NCBI GenBank assembly: GCA_017408685.1
Contig: JAFQUE010000055.1
Coordinates: forward strand, 1-64,000
Origin: Bacteroidaceae bacterium
GTDB taxonomy: Bacteria; Bacteroidota; Bacteroidia; Bacteroidales; Bacteroidaceae
DNA length: 64,000 nt
Direction of reading: 5' to 3'
The position numbers and the translations under genes are program-made. The number at the start of each line of letters is the position of its first letter. The stretch's first letter is position 1. Shown here one piece after another: positions 1 to 8,485 of this stretch. Under the pieces are notes generated by a model, which saw only the letters and a list, made by a program, of their open reading frames with translations, was not told where the DNA came from and did not search any database.

Positions 1-17
1 GAATATTCATTAGTCAT
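1..17 (-). CDS. 5' end of an unidentified gene running off the left edge
   Basis: On the minus strand an ATG at 17-15 opens a frame (Met-Thr-Asn-Glu-Tyr) that leaves the window at base 1. A purine-rich AAAGG lies just upstream and a -7-like element TACCTTTG sits at 58-51. Only five codons are visible, so no product can be named. The start is inferred from promoter, ribosome binding site and ATG together. Confidence 0.35.
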
Positions 18-50
18 ATCACCTTTGAAATTTTGATGATTTTTCAAATG

Positions 51-58
51 CAAAGGTA
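51..58 (-). promoter_or_regulatory. -7 promoter element for the left-edge gene
   Basis: TACCTTTG on the minus strand matches the Bacteroidetes -7 consensus TAnnTTTG and lies about 34 bases before the ATG at 17. No convincing TTTG -33 box is at the expected distance. Confidence 0.4.
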
Positions 59-109
59 CAAAAAGGATTCAAATAAATGATGAATTGCCTATAAAATTAT
101 TAGGTTGAC

Positions 110-394
110 TCATATAATATCGCTTTGTAGCAATCCTGCATCAGTAGAGAGATAGATTTCATACTCCTTGATAAAATCGGGAGTAAGTTCAAGCATAGAA
201 ATATCACTACGCTTGAAGCATTTCTTGATGAATGCTGCCAAATGATTTCGCGACCTTACACGCACCTTGTAGGAACTTGCTGCACGGTCTATGCCGATAC
301 GCTTCTTGAAACTCTCGTTATCTTTATCAAATGCACCGAGCAGTGTTTCGTACTCCGTTCCGATACCTTGATAGGGTTTCTTGGAGGTGGAGAA
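110..394 (-). pseudogene. Tyrosine recombinase (integrase) remnant, core-binding domain only
   Basis: This minus-strand frame of about 94 codons, ending in TGA at 110-112, translates to a stretch resembling the SAM-like core-binding domain of Bacteroidetes tyrosine recombinases. It includes YKVRVRSRNHLAAFIKKCFK and later LELTPDFIKEYEIYLSTD. In intact proteins this part is followed by a catalytic domain of about 200 residues with R, HxxR and Y residues; none of that is present here. Upstream the frame is closed by an in-frame TAG at 395-397, so the N-terminal arm-binding part and start codon are also missing. It is truncated on both sides and cannot encode an active enzyme. The likely reading is a scar of an old integrative element next to the acetyltransferase gene. 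Confidence 0.65.
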
Positions 395-502
395 CTAACG
401 GAGGCGATGTATGAGTAAAACGACATATTGGAATAACAAGAATGGAGAAAATTCACTCCAGGCTGACATAAACCTGTAATAGTTTCTCGGTTTACGGAAC
501 TG

Positions 503-1120
503 CTACAATTCATTAATCACTCTCTGGAGTTGCTCCAAAAAACCGGCGCCGTGCCCGCCATCCATCTGCACGTGATGGAACTGGAACGATATGGACAATG
601 TGGTACTGAACCAATTGCGGCGATACCGGCCCCACATGACCATTGGGTTGCAGAACTTGTCGGTATATTGGTTTACAATGCAGTCGAGTTCCGTCGCTGT
701 CATAGCGGATGTTCCCACAATCATACAATCCTCAAGAAATGAGCTCTTGCACTGCGTGGTTGCCTGTGCTGTCAGCCGGTTGTATTCATTGGCGAATTGT
801 TCGGCGTCGGCGGTATATGCAATGTCGCAAGAATTGATTCCTCCTTTGCAGTTGTTTACAATCACGTTTATGGCAATGCTGTCATATTTGAAGAGTTTGT
901 CTTTTTCGGGTAGAATATAGAACTCTTTTATATTGCTTGCGGCCTTTCCTATACACCAACATAGCAGGGCATTGAATTTGATTCCGCGTCTCTTGCTTGC
1001 CCTGAGCAGTTTGGTTACATTGAATGTCTTTGTCAATGTAACCATTGGCATAGGGGAGGTCATCCAAAGCGAAAAGGCTTCGGCACGAGTGGTTTCTTGA
1101 GGGGCTATTTCTGTTTTCAT
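503..1120 (-). CDS. Chloramphenicol acetyltransferase-like (CatA family) O-acetyltransferase
   Basis: A 205-residue protein with the CatA fold signature near the C-terminus, HHVQMDGGHGA at about residues 182-192. It corresponds to the family motif HHxxxDGxH, whose second histidine is the catalytic base for acetyl-CoA-dependent O-acetylation. Length is close to classical CAT (about 210-220). Chromosomal Bacteroidales homologues are often annotated as chloramphenicol acetyltransferase without proof, so the true acceptor could be another hydroxylated molecule. The ATG at 1120 is preferred to the longer frame starting at 1186, because a -7 element TAATTTTG at 1149-1142 lies just upstream of it. 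The gene diverges from pyrB and ends close to the integrase remnant, which hints at local acquisition. Confidence 0.8.
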   Translation of the reverse strand: MKTEIAPQETTRAEAFSLWMTSPMPMVTLTKTFNVTKLLRASKRRGIKFNALLCWCIGKAASNIKEFYILPEKDKLFKYDSIAINVIVNNCKGGINSCDIAYTADAEQFANEYNRLTAQATTQCKSSFLEDCMIVGTSAMTATELDCIVNQYTDKFCNPMVMWGRYRRNWFSTTLSISFQFHHVQMDGGHGAGFLEQLQRVINEL

Positions 1121-1141
1121 ATTATAGTCTTGCGTATGTGA

Positions 1142-1149
1142 CAAAATTA
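1142..1149 (-). promoter_or_regulatory. -7 promoter element for the CAT-like gene
   Basis: TAATTTTG on the minus strand fits TAnnTTTG exactly and ends 21 bases before the chosen ATG. The best -33 candidate is CTTG, 22 bases further upstream, one base from consensus and slightly far. Confidence 0.45.
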
Positions 1150-1291
1150 ACAATAATTCCCATACATTACACAAGCCACCACCCAAAAGTAATTTAGCAG
1201 TTATATTTTGGTGAATTCAACCATTATTGTCACCGAATTATCTTACATATTATCCCAAAAAACATTTTCAAACAAAAATAAACCGAAAGAT

Positions 1292-1323
1292 TTTGTCAAA
1301 CCGCACAAAATCACCTATCTTTA
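1292..1323 (+). promoter_or_regulatory. Promoter of pyrBI
   Basis: TTTG at 1292-1295, a 20-base spacer and TATCTTTA at 1316-1323 match the Bacteroidetes -33/-7 layout. The ATG of pyrB follows at 1352. This also argues against the longer open frame that begins at 1208, upstream of the promoter. Confidence 0.6.
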
Positions 1324-1351
1324 CAAAAATAACCATGTAAATTCCACACAG

Positions 1352-2266
1352 ATGAAAAGCAAGAGCTTTGTTTCAATCAATGACCTCTCCCGCGAGAAGA
1401 TACTTTCCCTGCTGGAAACTGCCGAAAAATTCGAAAAGAACCCCAACAGCAAGATTCTTGACGGCAGGGTCGTAGGTTCTCTCTTTTTTGAGCCATCGAC
1501 AAGGACACGACTAAGTTTCGAGACCGCAGCAAACCGCCTTGGTGCACGCGTCATCGGTTTCAGCGACGCAGCCACAAGTTCGGCCAGCAAGGGCGAGACA
1601 CTCAAGGATACCATAATGATGGTATCGAGTTATGCCGATGTCATTGTCATGCGCCACCGCCTTGAAGGAGCAGCACGCTATGCAAGCGAAGTTTCTCCGG
1701 TGCCGGTCATAAATGCGGGTGACGGAGCCAACCAGCACCCGTCGCAGACAATGCTCGACCTTTATTCCATCAAAAAGACACAAGGCACCCTCGAAGGTCT
1801 GAACATACACCTTGTAGGTGACTTGAAATACGGACGCACAGTGCACTCGCTGCTGCATGCCATGCGACACTTCAACCCCACATTCCACTTCATTGCCCCC
1901 GAGGAACTGCACATGCCCGAGGAGTACCGCGTATTCTGCCGCGAGAACAACATCCCGTTCACCGAGACCACAGAATTCAGCGAGGATGTAATCGCAAGTG
2001 CCGACATCATTTACATGACCCGTGTACAGCGCGAACGTTTCAGCGACCTGATGGAATATGAGAAAGTAAAGAACTGCTACCGCCTCACCAACTCAATGTT
2101 GGCAGGTACCAAGGAGAACCTGCGCATACTCCACCCGCTGCCACGTGTGAATGAGATTGCGCACGATGTTGACGAAAATCCCAAAGCATACTACTTCCAG
2201 CAGGCACAGAACGGCCTTTATGTGCGCGAGGCACTCATATGCGATGTACTTGACATAAAAATCTAA
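1352..2266 (+). CDS. pyrB: Aspartate carbamoyltransferase catalytic subunit
   Basis: PyrB condenses carbamoyl phosphate with L-aspartate, the committed step of cytosolic de novo pyrimidine synthesis. The 304-residue length is typical of the family. The carbamoyl-phosphate loop STRTR is at about 49-53, HRLEG at about 102-106 and HPSQ at about 129-132; HPLPR follows near the C-terminus. Translation could open at 1208, but the first 48 codons are low-complexity and AT-rich, lie upstream of the promoter, and do not resemble the family, so the ATG at 1352 is chosen. The regulatory-chain gene pyrI follows 11 bases downstream, so the product probably assembles as the class B dodecamer with allosteric nucleotide control. 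Confidence 0.96.
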   Translation: MKSKSFVSINDLSREKILSLLETAEKFEKNPNSKILDGRVVGSLFFEPSTRTRLSFETAANRLGARVIGFSDAATSSASKGETLKDTIMMVSSYADVIVMRHRLEGAARYASEVSPVPVINAGDGANQHPSQTMLDLYSIKKTQGTLEGLNIHLVGDLKYGRTVHSLLHAMRHFNPTFHFIAPEELHMPEEYRVFCRENNIPFTETTEFSEDVIASADIIYMTRVQRERFSDLMEYEKVKNCYRLTNSMLAGTKENLRILHPLPRVNEIAHDVDENPKAYYFQQAQNGLYVREALICDVLDIKI

Positions 2267-2277
2267 AGCAAAGAACC

Positions 2278-2742
2278 ATGAACGACAACAATAAGCATGC
2301 CATGCAGGTGACGGCACTCTGCAACGGCACCGTGATAGACCACATTCCTGCCGACAAACTTTTTGCAGTGGTAAACCTGCTGGACATACCGGCAATGAGC
2401 AACAACGTGACTATAGGCTACAACCTCGAAAGCAAGAAACTGGGTAAGAAAGGCCTCATAAAGATTGCCGACCGTTTCTTCAGCGACGACGAGGTGAACA
2501 AGATTTCAGTCGTTGCCCCAAACGTTGTCCTCAACACCATACGCAACTACGAGGTAGTTGAAAAGCGCGAACTCACAATGCCCGACGAACTGCACGACAT
2601 TATCAAGTGCAACAACCTCAACTGCATTACCAACAACGAGCCCATGGCAACACACTTCACAGTGTCGAACCGCGAGGAGAACACCCTTAAGTGCCGCTAT
2701 TGCGAGAAGGAGATAAACATAAACGACGCACAACTGCTATAA
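2278..2742 (+). CDS. pyrI: Aspartate carbamoyltransferase regulatory subunit
   Basis: PyrI (154 residues) is the nucleotide-binding regulatory chain of aspartate transcarbamoylase. It binds CTP/ATP through its N-terminal domain and contacts PyrB through a C-terminal zinc domain. The four zinc cysteines are present in the expected spacing: Cys111 and Cys116 (C-x4-C) and Cys139 and Cys142 (C-x2-C). It starts 11 bases after pyrB, so the two are almost certainly co-transcribed and stoichiometrically expressed. Confidence 0.96.
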   Translation: MNDNNKHAMQVTALCNGTVIDHIPADKLFAVVNLLDIPAMSNNVTIGYNLESKKLGKKGLIKIADRFFSDDEVNKISVVAPNVVLNTIRNYEVVEKRELTMPDELHDIIKCNNLNCITNNEPMATHFTVSNREENTLKCRYCEKEININDAQLL

Positions 2743-2778
2743 CAGGCAACGCAAACACACGAAAAACCCGACACAAGA

Positions 2779-3345
2779 ATGAAACAGGACTGGAAACCCG
2801 GTACCATGATATACCCGTTGCCGGCAGTGCTCATCTCATGCGGCAGCACCCCCGACAACTACAACATGTTCACCGTTTCATGGGTGGGCACAACATGCAC
2901 CAACCCGGCCATGTGCTACATATCGGTGCGCCCCGAAAGGCACTCCTACCCCATTATAAAGGAGAGCGGGGAATTTGTCATCAACCTCACCACAGCTGCC
3001 ATGGCACGTGCCACCGACTGGTGCGGAGTACGTTCGGGCAAGGATTTCGACAAGGCCAAGGAGACCGGACTCACATACGGTCCCTCAAAAATGGTCAAGG
3101 CTCCAATCATCATGGAATCGCCATTGAGCATTGAATGCCGTGTAAAGCAGATTATTCCGCTCGGTTCGCACGACATGTTCCTTGCCGAGGTCGTGAACGT
3201 TCAGGCCGACGACCGCTACCTCAACCCCGAGACCGGCGAGTGGAACCTTGCCGCTGCCGACCCGTTGGTATACACGCACGGCAAATATTATCATCAGGGC
3301 GACCTCATAGGCAAATTCGGCTGGAGCGTAAAGAAGAAAAAATAA
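2779..3345 (+). CDS. Flavin reductase-like FMN-binding protein
   Basis: A 188-residue protein of the flavin reductase/flavoredoxin family, which holds FMN in a split-barrel fold and passes electrons from NAD(P)H or other donors. Family features are the N-terminal Pro-Leu-Pro-Ala-Val segment and the phrase MFTVSWVGTTCTNPAMCYIS at about 31-50, followed by the RPERHSY motif that contacts flavin phosphate. It lies 36 bases behind pyrI in the same direction and is probably co-transcribed. A link to pyrimidine synthesis is not evident; the physiological partner is unknown. Confidence 0.85.
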   Translation: MKQDWKPGTMIYPLPAVLISCGSTPDNYNMFTVSWVGTTCTNPAMCYISVRPERHSYPIIKESGEFVINLTTAAMARATDWCGVRSGKDFDKAKETGLTYGPSKMVKAPIIMESPLSIECRVKQIIPLGSHDMFLAEVVNVQADDRYLNPETGEWNLAAADPLVYTHGKYYHQGDLIGKFGWSVKKKK

Positions 3346-3392
3346 TCTTTTATTGTTTATAACTTACATCGCGAATTCCAAAGAAAAACAGA

Positions 3393-4085
3393 ATGCGTAA
3401 ATTGTTCGTATGCATATTGCTGGTTGCCTCGGGTTGCCTTTTTGCTCAGGAAAGCAACAGGAAACTGAGGTTCAACGTCGGTCTCAAGGCCGGGTTCCAG
3501 GCAATCACATACAACGACCCCACATTCGAGATTGAGCATTACCTGTACAACGAGAGTACAATACAGAGCAACAAGATTGGCTACACCATTGCCCCGTTCT
3601 TCCGTCTCTCATACGACAGGGTATACATACAGACCGACGCGGCATTCGGAATCTCGCGCCACAGTTTCGACTTTACCGATACCCGCAAAAGCAACATCGA
3701 CAACGCCACTCCTAACATTCCACAGTATGACCTCCAGACATACTGTTTCCAGGTTCCCCTGCTCATAGGTTACGAATACATAAAGGAGGGCCAGTACGGA
3801 ATGAGCGTATTTACCGGACCAAGGACAAAGTTCATATTCACTTCGTTCGACAGGCAGGAATTCAAACACTTCACATATGACGACCTGTACGAAGTGCTTG
3901 AAAAGACAACATACTTCTGGGAAGTGGGCCTTGGTGTAAAAATATACAACGTATTCTTCGACTTCGTGTACGACATTGGCCTCACCAACACCGCAAAATA
4001 TATCCTTGCACCTAAAGTGAACAAGAAGTTCATGACCAAGCGCAGAGACAACATCTTCAGTTTCTCTGTCGGGTTTATTTTTTAA
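3393..4085 (+). CDS. Outer-membrane beta-barrel protein (PorT-like fold)
   Basis: A 230-residue protein with a clear signal peptide, cut about after residue 19 (LFAQ|ES). The rest alternates polar and aromatic/hydrophobic residues in short strands and ends in a phenylalanine (SVGFIF), as expected for a BAM-inserted beta-barrel. It resembles the outer-membrane beta-barrel/PorT-like group of Bacteroidetes, but the match is by pattern, not by a diagnostic motif. It sits 47 bases after the flavin reductase gene on the same strand. Function unknown; transport or envelope assembly are possibilities. Confidence 0.7.
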   Translation: MRKLFVCILLVASGCLFAQESNRKLRFNVGLKAGFQAITYNDPTFEIEHYLYNESTIQSNKIGYTIAPFFRLSYDRVYIQTDAAFGISRHSFDFTDTRKSNIDNATPNIPQYDLQTYCFQVPLLIGYEYIKEGQYGMSVFTGPRTKFIFTSFDRQEFKHFTYDDLYEVLEKTTYFWEVGLGVKIYNVFFDFVYDIGLTNTAKYILAPKVNKKFMTKRRDNIFSFSVGFIF

Positions 4086-4129
4086 TATTTCATCGATTTG
4101 ATATAATCGTTTGAATAATAAGTACTTGA

Positions 4130-4211
4130 AGTTATTTTGAAAAGAGTATGGTAACGATTTGTGAATCGTACGATTTTCTGCGGTATGCGGTAACAATACT
4201 CTCAAATAACT
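4130..4211. repeat. Compound inverted repeat between convergent genes
   Basis: The arms AGTTATTTTGA..GAGTAT (4130-4149) and ATACTCTCAAATAACT (4196-4211) are inverted copies with a small size difference. Inside lies a second hairpin, ACGATT-TGTG-AATCGT (4154-4169). The gene-free stretch 4086-4382 otherwise holds only the glyA terminator. It may act as a terminator for the upstream operon or be a degraded mobile element. Confidence 0.5.
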
Positions 4212-4266
4212 CTTGTTGATAGCGTAACATGCATTGAAAGTAGTACGTTCTATGTTGCACAGGGCC

Positions 4267-4315
4267 AAAAAACAACTCCCCCGGTACCACCTATACAATA
4301 AGGCAGTCCGGGGGA
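4267..4315 (-). terminator. Rho-independent terminator of glyA
   Basis: Read on the minus strand, TCCCCCGG (4315-4308) pairs with CCGGGGGA (4284-4277) around a 23-base loop with further partial pairing. A T-run follows at 4272-4267. It lies about 70-115 bases downstream of the glyA stop. Confidence 0.7.
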
Positions 4316-4382
4316 ATATTATGTATAGTGATTTAGGAAGTCTGGCAATCGTAGGTTTCAAGTATCTCCTGCTGCTGAGTTA

Positions 4383-5663
4383 TCAATATGCAAACAGCGG
4401 GAACTCCGCCATTGTCTCATTAACCTTGGCACGTACCGCAGCAATCACCTTCTCGTCCTCGGGTGCGTTAAGTACCGTCTCAATCATTTCAGCAATGAAA
4501 GGCATCATATCCTCCTTTACGCCACGGGTTGTGATTGCAGGAGTTCCAAGGCGTATGCCCGATGTTTGGAATGCGCTGCGACTGTCGAACGGCACCATAT
4601 TCTTGTTTGCGGTAATATCGGCTGCAACAAGCGCCTTTTCGGCTACCTTACCTGTGAGGTCAGGGTATTTGCTGCGTAAATCGACAAGCATTGAATGGTT
4701 GTCGGTTCCACCCGACACAATGCCGAAGCCGCGGTCGATGAGTTCCTGTGCAAGAACTGCGGCATTCAGTTTCACCTGCGCCTGATACTCCTTGAATTCG
4801 GGCTGCAGTGCCTCGCCGAAGGCAACGGCCTTGGCTGCAATAACATGCTCAAGAGGACCGCCCTGAATACCGGGGAACACGGCCGAATCGAGCAACTGCG
4901 ACATCATTTTCACCTCGCCCTTCGGGGTTGTCTTGCCCCATGGATTGGGAAAATCCTTGCCCAGTATTATTACACCGCCACGAGGACCGCGAAGCGTCTT
5001 ATGGGTTGTAGAGGTAACTATGTGTGCATACTTCACAGGGTTGTCAAGCAAACCGGCAGCAATGAGACCTGCAGGATGTGCCATATCTACCATAAGTATT
5101 GCACCCACCTTGTCGGCAATCTCACGCATGCGTTTGTAGTCCCACTCGCGGGAATAGGCCGAACCGCCGCCGATAATCATCTTGGGGCGCTCGCGAAGGG
5201 CAACCTCTTCCATCTGGTCATAATCCACACGACCCGTCTCGGCGTTCACGTTATACTCGCAGGGAGTGTAAATGAGACCCGAAGTGTTCACAGCCGAACC
5301 ATGTGACAGATGACCGCCATGAGCAAGGTTCAGTCCCATGAACTTATCACCCGGGTTCAGCACAGCAAGGAAAACGGCCGCATTGGCCTGCGCTCCCGAG
5401 TGAGGCTGCACATTCACCCATTCGGCGTCGTAGAGTTCCTTCAAGCGCTCGCGCGCAATATCCTCTACAATGTCAACAACCTCGCAACCGCCATAGTAGC
5501 GTTTGCCCGGATAACCCTCGGCATACTTGTTGGTGAGAACAGACCCCATGGCCTGCATTACCTCGTTGCTCACGAAATTCTCCGACGCAATAAGTTCGAT
5601 ACCCTTCAATTGGCGGCGATACTCCGTCTCGATAAGTTGGAAAATATGTCTGTCACGTTTCAT
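4383..5663 (-). CDS. glyA: Serine hydroxymethyltransferase
   Basis: GlyA interconverts serine and glycine using PLP and tetrahydrofolate, supplying cytosolic one-carbon units. The 426-residue protein matches the family along its length: IELIASENF near the start, the [13 protein letters not shown] segment at about 47-59, and the PLP-Schiff-base lysine at about residue 222 in [14 protein letters not shown]. It is transcribed alone, divergently from the hexosaminidase gene. A -7-like TACCTTCG lies at 5721-5714 on the minus strand, and a GC-rich terminator follows. Confidence 0.97.
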   Translation of the reverse strand: MKRDRHIFQLIETEYRRQLKGIELIASENFVSNEVMQAMGSVLTNKYAEGYPGKRYYGGCEVVDIVEDIARERLKELYDAEWVNVQPHSGAQANAAVFLAVLNPGDKFMGLNLAHGGHLSHGSAVNTSGLIYTPCEYNVNAETGRVDYDQMEEVALRERPKMIIGGGSAYSREWDYKRMREIADKVGAILMVDMAHPAGLIAAGLLDNPVKYAHIVTSTTHKTLRGPRGGVIILGKDFPNPWGKTTPKGEVKMMSQLLDSAVFPGIQGGPLEHVIAAKAVAFGEALQPEFKEYQAQVKLNAAVLAQELIDRGFGIVSGGTDNHSMLVDLRSKYPDLTGKVAEKALVAADITANKNMVPFDSRSAFQTSGIRLGTPAITTRGVKEDMMPFIAEMIETVLNAPEDEKVIAAVRAKVNETMAEFPLFAY

Positions 5664-5730
5664 AATAAATAGATTTCTATTCTTTTAAGTTTACTTCTTG
5701 GTCATTTCTCACGCGAAGGTAGTAAAATGT

Positions 5731-5761
5731 TTTCTAATTAGATAAAATTATCCTATTTTTG
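5731..5761 (+). promoter_or_regulatory. Promoter of the hexosaminidase gene
   Basis: TTTC at 5731-5734, a 19-base spacer and TATTTTTG at 5754-5761 fit the Bacteroidetes promoter pattern, 64 bases before the ATG. The glyA promoter region on the other strand lies immediately to the left. Confidence 0.55.
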
Positions 5762-5825
5762 TGTACGATGGTCAAAATGAGCCATAACAACAGCCAATAC
5801 ATAATACTAACCATAACACAAAAAC

Positions 5826-8144
5826 ATGAAAAAGTCATTTTTTGGAGCATTGTTAATGTGCATAACGCTCCTTTCATGCACGAATTCAGGAGAACCGACA
5901 GCTAATTATCAGGTGATTCCCCTCCCCCAGGAGATTGTTGAGGAAAACGGCAAAGGTTTCCTTCTTAACAAAAACACAAGCATTGTATACACAGGTGACG
6001 CCGCAATGAAGCGCAACGCCGAACTGCTTGCCGGTTATATAAAGGAGAGTACCGGACTTGACCTCAAGGTAACCGACAACCCGACAGCAGGTGCAATAAC
6101 ACTTGCCGTGGGCGAGGTAGGCGATAATGCCGAGGGCTACACGCTCACCGTAAACAGCGAAGGCGTGAACATAAGCGGTGCCTCGGCAGCAGGAGTATTC
6201 TACGGCATGCAGACACTGCGCAAGTCACTCCCCATCACCCAAGGCGGCGAAATAGTGTTGCCGGCTGTGACAATAAACGACTATCCGCGTTTCGCGTACC
6301 GCGGCGCACACCTCGACGTTTCGCGCCATTTCTTCACCACCGATTCAATCAAGCGCTTTGTCGACATGCTGGCGCTCCACAACCTCAACCGCTTCCACTG
6401 GCACCTCACCGACGACCAGGGCTGGCGCATTGAAATAAAGAAGTACCCCAAACTGACAACCGTCGCTGCCGAGCGCGACGAGACTGTCATCGGGCGCAAC
6501 AGTCCCGAGTATGACGGGCAGCACTACGGCCCCTTCTTCTACACACAGGAGGAGTGCCGCGAGATTGTCGCATACGCAGCCGAACGCCACATAACGGTAA
6601 TTCCCGAGATTGACCTTCCCGGCCACATGCAGGCAGCCCTTGCCGCATATCCCGAGTATGGTTGTACAGGCGGCCCGTACGAGGTTTGGAAAATGTGGGG
6701 TGTTTCGGACAACGTGCTCTGCGCCGGCAACAACGCCACCCTATCGTTCATTGAGGACGTGCTGAGCGAGGTAATAGAGGTATTCCCATCGGAATACATA
6801 CACATAGGAGGCGACGAGTGCCCCAAGACACAGTGGGAGAAGTGCCCCAAATGCCAGGCACGCATAAAGGCGCTGGGAATAAAGGACGACGACAAGCACA
6901 GCGCCGAAATGTACTTGCAGAGTTTTGTCATCAACCATGCCGAGAAGTTCCTCAACAGCAAGGGACGCCAGATTATCGGTTGGGACGAAATACTTGAAGG
7001 CGGCCTTGCCCCGAACGCGACCGTTCACTCATGGCGTGGCGTAGAGGGCGGCATTGAGGCAGCAAAACAGGGACACGACTGCATAATGTCACCCACCACA
7101 TTCATGTACTTCGACTACTACCAGACAAAGTACACCGACAACGAGCCACTTGCCATAGGCGGTTACGTGCCTGTTGAGAAGGTATACTCTTTCGAGCCTA
7201 TGAACGACACCCTCCCCGCCCAGGTACAGAAGCACATCATTGGTGTACAGGCAAACCTGTGGAGCGAATACATACCCACATACAGCCACGTGGAGTACAT
7301 GGAGTTGCCACGTATGGCAGCCCTCTGCGAGGTACAGTGGTGCAAGTCCGAGAACAAGGACTACAACAGTTTCAAACAGCGCCTGCTCCCACTGTTCGAC
7401 CTCTACGACAGAATGCAGTACAACTATGCCAAGCACATTCTTGACATTGAGGAAGAGTTCGGTATTGACACTGAAAAAGGCGTTGTTACAGTAACACTCA
7501 AGACCCTTGACAACCTACCGGTATACTACACGCTCGACGGCAGCGAACCCACAACCGCCTCGGCAAAGTACAATGGCACATTGGAGATAAACCAAAGTTG
7601 CACACTCAAGGCAAAAGGCATTGGCAAGCGTGGCGAGACACGCCTCTTCAGCGAGGAAATAACCTTCAACAAGGCAACTGCAAAGCCAATAAGGCTGTTA
7701 CAGCCCATTCACAAGAACTACACTTTCAAGGGCGACATGACACTTGTCGACGGTCTCAAAGGCAACCCCAACTACCGCACAGGGCGTTGGTTGGGATTCT
7801 GCCTCACCGACCTCGAGGCTGTCATCGACCTAAAGCAACAGGAAGAGATAAGCAGTCTCAAGTTCAACACCAGTGTAGACAAGGGAGACTGGGTGTTTGA
7901 TGTACTGGGTATCACAGTATCGGTTTCGGACGACGGCGAGAACTTTACCGATGTGTTCGACCGTACATACCCCGACCTCACAGCCGAAGACGAGAACAGG
8001 ATTTATGAGCACAAGGTTGAGTTCGCTCCCGTGACGGCACGCTATGTAAAGGTGAAAGCCCTATCGGACCGCGACATGCCGGCATGGCACCCTGCAGTGG
8101 GCTACCCCGCATTCATCTTTGTCGATGAACTTGAAATAAACTGA
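5826..8144 (+). CDS. Beta-N-acetylhexosaminidase lipoprotein (GH20)
   Basis: A 772-residue exo-glycosidase that releases terminal GlcNAc/GalNAc from glycans by substrate-assisted catalysis. A lipoprotein signal ends at Cys18 (LLSC), so it is expected at the outer or inner membrane facing the periplasm or surface. An N-terminal GH20b domain (about 27-150) is followed by the catalytic barrel. HLTDDQGWRIEIKKYPKL is at about 193-210 and the catalytic Asp330-Glu331 lies in HIGGDECPKTQW. C-terminal to it are a chitobiase-type segment (YYTLDGSEPT, about 560-570) and a discoidin-like F5/8 domain to the end. Likely role: host mucin or N-glycan degradation, or chitooligosaccharide turnover. It is a single-gene unit. 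Confidence 0.93.
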   Translation: MKKSFFGALLMCITLLSCTNSGEPTANYQVIPLPQEIVEENGKGFLLNKNTSIVYTGDAAMKRNAELLAGYIKESTGLDLKVTDNPTAGAITLAVGEVGDNAEGYTLTVNSEGVNISGASAAGVFYGMQTLRKSLPITQGGEIVLPAVTINDYPRFAYRGAHLDVSRHFFTTDSIKRFVDMLALHNLNRFHWHLTDDQGWRIEIKKYPKLTTVAAERDETVIGRNSPEYDGQHYGPFFYTQEECREIVAYAAERHITVIPEIDLPGHMQAALAAYPEYGCTGGPYEVWKMWGVSDNVLCAGNNATLSFIEDVLSEVIEVFPSEYIHIGGDECPKTQWEKCPKCQARIKALGIKDDDKHSAEMYLQSFVINHAEKFLNSKGRQIIGWDEILEGGLAPNATVHSWRGVEGGIEAAKQGHDCIMSPTTFMYFDYYQTKYTDNEPLAIGGYVPVEKVYSFEPMNDTLPAQVQKHIIGVQANLWSEYIPTYSHVEYMELPRMAALCEVQWCKSENKDYNSFKQRLLPLFDLYDRMQYNYAKHILDIEEEFGIDTEKGVVTVTLKTLDNLPVYYTLDGSEPTTASAKYNGTLEINQSCTLKAKGIGKRGETRLFSEEITFNKATAKPIRLLQPIHKNYTFKGDMTLVDGLKGNPNYRTGRWLGFCLTDLEAVIDLKQQEEISSLKFNTSVDKGDWVFDVLGITVSVSDDGENFTDVFDRTYPDLTAEDENRIYEHKVEFAPVTARYVKVKALSDRDMPAWHPAVGYPAFIFVDELEIN

Positions 8145-8157
8145 AACAACTATCAAG

Positions 8158-8200
8158 CATAAGTGGGTGACCCAAAAGTAAAATGGGTCACCCACTTATG
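8158..8200 (+). terminator. Strong hairpin after the hexosaminidase gene
   Basis: A perfect 16-base-pair stem (8158-8173 with 8185-8200) closes an 11-base A-rich loop, 13 bases after the stop codon. There is no T-run on the + strand, so it may be a processing or stabilising hairpin as much as a terminator. The rest of 8145-8485 holds a small hairpin GGCTT-GCG-AAGCC (8232-8244), one half of an inverted repeat (8345-8359) and a promoter; no gene is supported there. Confidence 0.6.
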
Positions 8201-8344
8201 TAGGGAGGTTGGATAAAAAGAGCTATTTTTAGGCTTGCGAAGCCCGAAAAAACGCAACCGACGCTGTAATGCGAGGGCAGAGAGTGCTTGCATTCTATGC
8301 CGAGCTACGAGGAGGAAAAGCCACTTGGTGGGTTAATTTACTAA

Positions 8345-8359
8345 GCGTAAATGAGTATT
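8345..8359 (+). repeat. Left copy of a 15-base inverted repeat around the LRR gene
   Basis: GCGTAAATGAGTATT here is the exact reverse complement of the sequence at 9997-10011, so the pair brackets the BspA-like gene. Identity stops sharply at both edges. Confidence 0.55.
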
Positions 8360-8429
8360 TTTCGGGCAAGCGTAACAACAAAAGAGCCTTTTTAGTCAAC
8401 CTCTTTTTTAGACAATCCATCACATACAC

Positions 8430-8460
8430 ATTGCTACTATGTAATTTTAGATTATTTTTG
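8430..8460 (+). promoter_or_regulatory. Promoter of the BspA-like gene
   Basis: ATTG at 8430-8433, a 19-base spacer and TATTTTTG at 8453-8460 match the Bacteroidetes pattern. The start codon at 8486 is 25 bases downstream. Confidence 0.55.
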
Positions 8461-8485
8461 CAACTTCTACCTGCATATCCGCCCC

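Noticed and set aside
289..513. Minus-strand frame overlapping the integrase remnant
   Set aside because: No domain or ribosome binding site; the integrase-like frame explains the sequence better.
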